Origin: Micractinium sp. NFX-FRZ
Taxonomy: Eukaryota > Chlorophyta > Trebouxiophyceae > Chlorellales > Chlorellaceae
Assembly: GCA_029339195.1 (NCBI GenBank)
Contig: JAPTJF010000241.1
Location: 1-64,000, forward strand
Direction: 5' to 3'
DNA: 64,000 nucleotides
Made by a program: the position numbers and the translations under genes. Positions within the stretch are counted from its first letter, which is position 1, and the number at the start of each line of letters is the position of its first letter. This document shows positions 59,201 through 64,000 of the stretch, one piece after another. Under the pieces are notes generated by a model. That model saw only the letters and a list, made by a program, of their open reading frames with translations. It was not told the DNA's origin and did not search any database.

Positions 59201-62200
59201 CCTTGAACTGCGAGCTCGCAGCATTCGACCTCCAGCAGCACCTGCTGCTCTGGCGCCGCCAGCTGCCCACGCGCGGGCTGCTCAACATTGGTGAGGGGCG
59301 CGGGGGGCGTGGGGAGCGCAGGGTGGGGGGGGATGTGGCGCTGGGCGGGAAGGAGGCAGGGTGGACAGGAGCCTGCTGCCAGTGCGAGGCGACCTGGTGC
59401 CAGGCATAGTCTGTGCTTATACTTCCATGCACCGGCACGGCACTTGCTGCACCTCAGCAGCATGTGCGCTGCCTGCCCCTTGGCAGCCTGGCCTCTGGAT
59501 CCTAAGCGCATGCCGCCTGCGTGCTCTCCCGTGCTCCCCGCCCCCCGCCGTGCAGTGGCGGCGCCCCACCTGACGGTGGAGAGTACCACGTACGCCGTCT
59601 CCACCCGCCCGCTGATCTCCTATCGAGACAAGCCCGCCTTCCAGGCAGCGCTGGAGGCCGCCCAAAAGTGGGCTCTGCAGCAGGAGCGAGAGGCCCAGGG
59701 TGCAGCTGGCACGCAGGCGGCGCAGCAGCAGGAGGAGCAGGCGGCGGGGGCGAAGCGGCAGCCTGCGGAGCAGGCGGCGCCGGGGCAGCAAGCGGGGGAG
59801 CAGCAAGCGAGGGAGGGCCAGGGGCAAGCCTCGGAGGAGCACGCACAGGAGCGGGCACAGAAGCAGGGTGACCAGCATCCGCTGCACACAGAACAGCAGC
59901 AGGAGGAGCCGGCACAGCACGCGCAGCAGGAGCAAGAGGCAGCAGCGCAGCAGGCGCAGCAGCGGGACGGCCTGCAGCAGGAGCAGCAGGCGCAGCAGCA
60001 GCAGGGTCGGGAGGGTGCGGCAGGCAGCAGGGGCCAGGAGGGAGCCACCGTGGTGCGTGCGCTCAGTGAGACTGTGCAGCTGCCAGCGGAAGACCCCCTG
60101 TCAAAGGTAGGAGGGCGCAGGCAGGCCGGGTTACCCCGCTACTGTGGCTACTGCTGCTGCGGTGCACGGCGCGCCACGCAGGGCATGCTGCGCTCTGCCC
60201 GCCTGGCTCGCGTTGTGTAGCATGCCTCACTTCCAAACTTCTGCATGCTCCAGCTCCGCTGCTGGCTCAGGCCCGCGTGGAAAGCAGCTGTTGCTGGCCG
60301 CACTATGCAGCCCACCAAGCCAGCCAAGCAAGCTACCCATTGTCTCATTACCTGCTGCCCGCCTGCCCTGCAGTACCCTCCCCAGCTGGACCCCGTGCGT
60401 TGGTCCAGCGGCCTGCCGCGCCTGCTGCTCAGCGCCAAGGGCAGGGGGAGCGGGCTGGGGGCGGGGGCGCAGCTGCAGCTGCTGCGCCTCGACACCCAGC
60501 CTCTCAAGGAGCGGCTGGCGGAGCTGAGGGATGAGGACTGGGAAGGTGGGTGGGTGGGCGGGTGGGTGGGGCTGTGTCCCTGCAGGTGATGGAGGCGCAG
60601 GGCAGGCGGCACAGTGTGCAGCCTTTTGATGAGTGGCCGGCAGGGTTGAGGGATGAGGACTGGGAAGGTGGGGGCTGGCTGGGGCTGTTCTCCTGCAGGT
60701 GATGGTTGGCACCACAGTGTGCAGCCTCTCAAACAGCGGCTGGCAGATTGGAGGACGAGCTCTGGAGGGAATGGGTGGGTGTGAAGGGTCGGGTGTTTTG
60801 GCTGGGGTGGGGGCCAACGGCAGGGGGCCAGCAGCAGGAGGCACCCTGGAGGGCTGTTCTTCCCCTGGACTGCGGTGTGGTGCTGTGCTGTTGAGGCGCT
60901 GCCGAGGGGCTGGTGGCACTCACCTGTGAAATCTTTGGTCCTGCTGGCTGGCAACTGGTGTGCCAAGAGGGCAGTCACCTGCGCCTCGCTCACCCCTGCG
61001 CCCGCCGCCGCCCCGCGCCCGCCCCGTGCACTGCAGAGCCCGCGCAGCGTGCCTCCAACGCGTGGTTTGCTGGGCGTGAGCAGAACCTGGACAAGTTCAA
61101 GCCGGGGGCACAGTCCATCATGGTGAGCACGGCAGCACGACCAAAGCAGCTGGTGTTTCCCCCCCCGGCCCGCACCCGCTGTGGACAGCTTGCCTGGGGA
61201 TCCCATCTATCAGCTCAGCTCCTGTCCTCTCTATTGTTCCGCCCCTGCAGCTCGTGTTCAGCGACCAGGAGGGCGCCCAGGTGTACCGCTTCCCATGGTA
61301 CGACAAGTTCAAGGACTTGATCGAACCGCTGCTGCTCAAGGTGCGGTTGCTTTTGTGAGCATGAGTGTGTGTGCCTGTGGCACGACAATTTTGATGTCCC
61401 GGTTGATCCCTGTGCCCCCTCCTCTCCCCTACGTGCCCGCCTGCCAGCGCTGCGCCCAGCTGGCCTGGGCAACCGCCTGCGCCTGCAGCTGCCCCACTGC
61501 TTTGCACAGCACCCACCCGCGTGATCAGTCACCTGGCTTGCGCCACTTCCCCCCCTCTGCACTATTCCCCCCTGCAGGTGCTGGGCCCTGCCGACTTGGC
61601 AAACCTCGTGCGGTTGCTTGCAGCTGGCTCCCCAGTTTTCACGTACCGGCGAGGTCAGCCACCTGCCATTCAGCCCCGCTCCCCCCTCTGTGCTGTCCGC
61701 CGTTGCAGGTGCTGGGCCCTGCTGACCTGGGCAACGTGATGCGGCTGCAGCTGGCCCGCATGCCCCCCCAGGGCAGCATCAGGCGGCACCTGGACACAGG
61801 GGGCTACTCGGCCACGGGCCACCGCGTCCATCTGGTCATCCAGTCTAACCCAGGTGAATAATTGGGTTAACAAGAAGGAGGCGTGGTTGTCACGGCACAT
61901 GTTGGCTACTCAGGCTTGGGGGGCAGCGTGCTGCGAGGGGGTCCACTCCCCCACCTCCTACTCATCCTGGGGTTCAGCTTAATCATGTGCTCACTGACCG
62001 TCTGCTGCCAGTGCTGCCTGCATGTCGCCCCTCTCTGCACTGCAGCCGTCTCCTTCAACGTGTGCGACTCGCCAAGCCACTTGGAGCAGGAGGGCGGCGC
62101 TGCAGGGCTGGAGGGGGGCGCTGCCAAGCCGCCCTGCGTGCCGCTGCACGTGGAGGAGGGGCTGGTGTTTGAGCTGAACAACCGGCTGGCGCACACGGTG

Positions 62201-62533
62201 CTGAACGGCGGCGACCAGGTGGGGCGGGCGTGTGGGTGGGAGGTATGGCGTAGGAGCGACGCCTAGAGCTTGGGTGGTGACAAAGCACGGTTGGGTCCTC
62301 CCTCCCCGCCAGCACTGCCGTGTCCAGTGTGCCAATCCACCTTCCCTCGTGTTTGTTCCCCCCTCCCACTGCAGCCACGCATCCACCTGGTGACTGACGT
62401 GGCAGAGTCGCCACGTCAGCAGCGCCAGCTGCGCGTCGGCGAGGTGTGCCAGTACGCGGGGCGCAAGGTGGTGTGCGCTCCCCGGGCCCTGGCTGAGGCG
62501 GCAACCGCCCACGAGGCAGACCAACTGCGCTGA
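56291..62533 (+). CDS. Type II membrane protein: beta-propeller-like region fused to an Asp/Asn beta-hydroxylase domain (885 aa)
   Basis: Fourteen exons are in phase: 56291-56711, 57034-57125, 57356-57547, 57858-57965, 58161-58274, 58614-58775, 59098-59290, 59556-60106, 60374-60545, 61037-61122, 61251-61340, 61709-61853, 62046-62218 and 62375-62533. A basic stretch (KRRRGGR) precedes one hydrophobic helix (ALLLLLVVGLAWFGV, about residues 42-56), giving an N-in, ER/Golgi-lumen-out anchor. Middle exons each look like one propeller blade (ANRLLLASHGRLMWYRV, DHVYVADTGEGKVLELSF, VNTLAPTSDGKLWAVLH, GFLTLDSAGGAVVHVS). A ~150-residue Gln/Glu/Ala-rich insert follows. The C-terminus is an Asp_Arg_Hydrox-type Fe(II)/2-oxoglutarate oxygenase: IRRHLDTGGYS (HxD), HVEEGLVFELNNRLAHTVLN (distal His) and PRIHLVTDV (2OG-binding Arg). 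Hydroxylation of secretory proteins is inferred. Confidence 0.85.
60496..60790. repeat. Three tandem copies of an exon-3'-end/donor segment
   Basis: Copies begin at 60496 (the real end of exon 60374-60545 plus donor), 60619 and 60722, giving units of about 123 and 103 bp. Copies 1 and 2 share a nearly identical segment around GAGGGATGAGGACTGGGAAG and its donor. Copy 3 is more decayed. Confidence 0.85.
61448..61760. repeat. Three tandem copies of an acceptor/exon-5'-end segment
   Basis: Copies begin directly after a CAG at 61448, 61578 and 61709 (units 130 and 131 bp). The third is the real exon 61709-61853; the second shares GTGCTGGGCCCTGC and more, and the first is more diverged. Each copy carries its own acceptor-like pyrimidine tract. 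Confidence 0.85.
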
Positions 62534-63240
62534 TGTGATGCGATGTGACGTGATGTGAAGTGTGCGCTTCGTTGCCTGCTGTTGAGCTGAGCTAGCTGTG
62601 AACTTTCATATGATGATCACTAGTCTGCAAAAGTGCCAGGCAGGTACTGCTCTGGTATAGAGGGCTTCAAACGCTAGCTGGTTGTTGTGCTAGCAGGTGC
62701 GGAGATCAGCACAGGAGGGTGGGCTGGAAATTACTGAGGCTAGCTGGTCTGCACACTAGCATGTGCTGTGGCACGTGCAGGGGGCGAGCAGGGGACTCAG
62801 CCGGAGCAGGAAGACCCTCAGGGGGCGAGTTATGACGAGTGTGCAAGAGCATTGTGCGTGCAAGGTCACAGTGTGTGTGTGCAAGGCCATTGCAGATTCA
62901 AGTGCTGGTGGGATCCGACAGGACAGCAAAGGCAGGTTGTATGAGGAATTGATAGCCAGAAAGTCAGAAAGCGCTGAAAGTCGGAACAAGAGCAGGCAGG
63001 GAGGGAGAAAAACGGGGTGCTGACGGCTGCCTGAGGAGGCAGCATGCCTGGTCTCGGGAGTGATGCTATGCTACAAATGAATGGGTGGCCTGCCTGGCGG
63101 GAGACGCGCTGCTCCATGCTTGCTAACTGCCGGCTGGTTCGGATGCGGGCCGGGACACGGCGCTTGCGCCTGTCAGCTGGCCTACAGCTGCCTGGCAGCT
63201 TTGTAGGACGCCGGCTGTCGGTGCAAGGCTGCACAGGTGC
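62534..63240. other. Convergent 3' intergenic region
   Basis: About 700 bp lie between the stops of the hydroxylase fusion (+) and the SET gene (-). Short TGATGTGATG-type repeats lie just after the stop (62531-62560). No gene seen. Confidence 0.5.
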
Positions 63241-63876
63241 TCACAGCAGGCGCTTCTTGCACTTCTTGGCGCCGCAGCGGCACTCCAGCTCCTTTCCGGC
63301 CGCCATGCCCACCTTGTAACCATAATTGTAGGTGAGCTCCGTGCCGGCCTTGATGAAGCTGCAGTGTACAAGAGAGCATAAGGTGTGAGCCACATGCAAG
63401 TGACGTGGGGAGTCTGAGTGCCCTGTAGTCACAAATGAGCTCGGTGCCAGGTTTGATGAAGCTGCAGCACGAGAGCATGCGAGGTGTGGGAAGTTGGGGA
63501 GGCCATGCGGGGGCCTGGCGCCGAGGCGGCACCGGGGCTGCTGCCATTCGCGCTGCGATGTGCACGCTTGCAGGGTGCAGCACCGCAACAGGGACCTCCT
63601 GCACGCTGCTACACTCTAAGCCAGTGCCACCAGGCAGCACAATACCAGATTGCACACCGCAGCAGCTGCTGCGGGGAACAAAGCACAGCACACCACCCTC
63701 GCTGCTGTGGTGAAGACAGCCAAGGCACGCCACCCCCACTCCTGCCGCCAACACAGCCACTCACTCCTGTGCGACCAGGCAGATGGCATACATGAGCCCG
63801 CTGTCCCCGCGGCGCAGCACCGGCTGCACCACCAGGTTTGGCTGGCAGCTGTGGTTGATGAAGCGGGCCACGTTGC
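63241..63876 (-). CDS. SET-domain histone-lysine methyltransferase, C-terminal exons (5' part outside window)
   Basis: Two exons are visible: 63876-63765 and 63358-63241 (TGA), joined in phase. They encode the end of a SET domain and a post-SET motif. GNVARFINHSCQPN is the S-adenosylmethionine-binding NHSCxPN pseudoknot. FIKAGTELTYNYGYKVG has the GxELxxxYG strand with its catalytic-site Tyr. ECRCGAKKCKKRLL is the Cys-rich post-SET zinc site (CxC...C). This layout is typical of SUV39/SUVH-type H3K9 methyltransferases, but the pre-SET and N-terminal domains lie beyond the window, so the subfamily is inference. A decayed duplicate of the last exon's start lies in the intron (acceptor before 63461). 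The stretch 63877-64000 looks like intron. Confidence 0.85.
63358..63461. repeat. Duplicated acceptor and exon start in the SET gene
   Basis: On the minus strand, CTGCAG followed by CTTCATCAA begins both the real last exon (from 63358) and an intronic copy (from 63461), a 103-bp unit. The copy would encode FIKPGTELICDY but lacks the rest of the domain. Confidence 0.85.
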
Positions 63877-64000
63877 CTGCAGGTGGGGAGGGCACAGGCA
63901 GAGCATGGCGCGCTTGTCAGGGCACACCCTTTTTGGAAGACACACACATGTTCGTTCCTGAAAGAACGCGGGGGAGGTGCGCGCGCCAACAGCTACAGAG

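Noticed and set aside
60585..60667. Duplicated segment as an extra exon of the hydroxylase fusion
   Set aside because: It is open in one frame, but joining it to the preceding exon gives the wrong phase and a stop, so it is treated as an intronic copy.

Overview
The window reads as nuclear DNA of a unicellular green alga, most likely a Chlorella-type trebouxiophyte. The evidence is very high GC, many short GT-AG introns (some GC-AG), TGTAA poly(A) signals, Ala/Gly/Gln-rich linkers, and plant- or alga-type enzymes (ureide-pathway allantoinase, AAE17/18-type peroxisomal acyl-activating enzymes, DGAT2). The species assignment is inference. Gene models were built by hand from splice sites and reading-frame phase. 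Except where stated, every exon chain stays in phase from ATG to stop; boundaries may be off by a base or two.

Layout. 56-1540 (+): C-terminal part of a Dicer/RIG-I-type helicase with an apparent 1-nt frameshift. 2486-5853 (-): unknown 416-aa coiled-coil protein with a possible PD-(D/E)XK-like C-terminus; one intron holds a large near-perfect hairpin. 7370-9163 (+): unknown low-complexity protein. 9894-13818 (-): allantoinase. 14092-18239 (+): organelle-targeted peptidoglycan-binding-domain protein. 18980-23873 (+) and 26513-32565 (+): two tandem paralogues of an AAE17/18-like acyl-activating enzyme ending in the peroxisomal signals SRL and SKL, with an F-box/LRR gene (24416-26055, -) between them. 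33480-36501 (-): type-2 diacylglycerol acyltransferase. 37463-39057 (+): spliceosomal SmB. 39566-40669 (-) and 41054-45590 (+): a head-to-head pair of flagellar genes, outer-arm dynein light chain LC1 and a KIF6-type kinesin-9. 45784-55667 (-): ATAD2/Yta7-type AAA-bromodomain protein in 24 exons. 56291-62533 (+): type II membrane protein joining a beta-propeller-like region to an Asp/Asn beta-hydroxylase domain. 63241-64000 (-): 3' end of a SET-domain methyltransferase.

Shared themes are lipid and acyl metabolism (two peroxisomal acyl-activating enzymes beside DGAT2), nitrogen recycling (allantoinase), chromatin (ATAD2, SET) and flagella. The most unusual signals are (1) an adjacent pair of flagella-specific genes in what looks like a coccoid alga, (2) repeated 100-130 bp tandem duplications exactly at exon/intron edges in the last 4 kb, (3) a ~62-bp-arm hairpin in an intron, and (4) intron gain/loss, GC/GT donor swaps and an exitron-like element between the tandem AAE paralogues.
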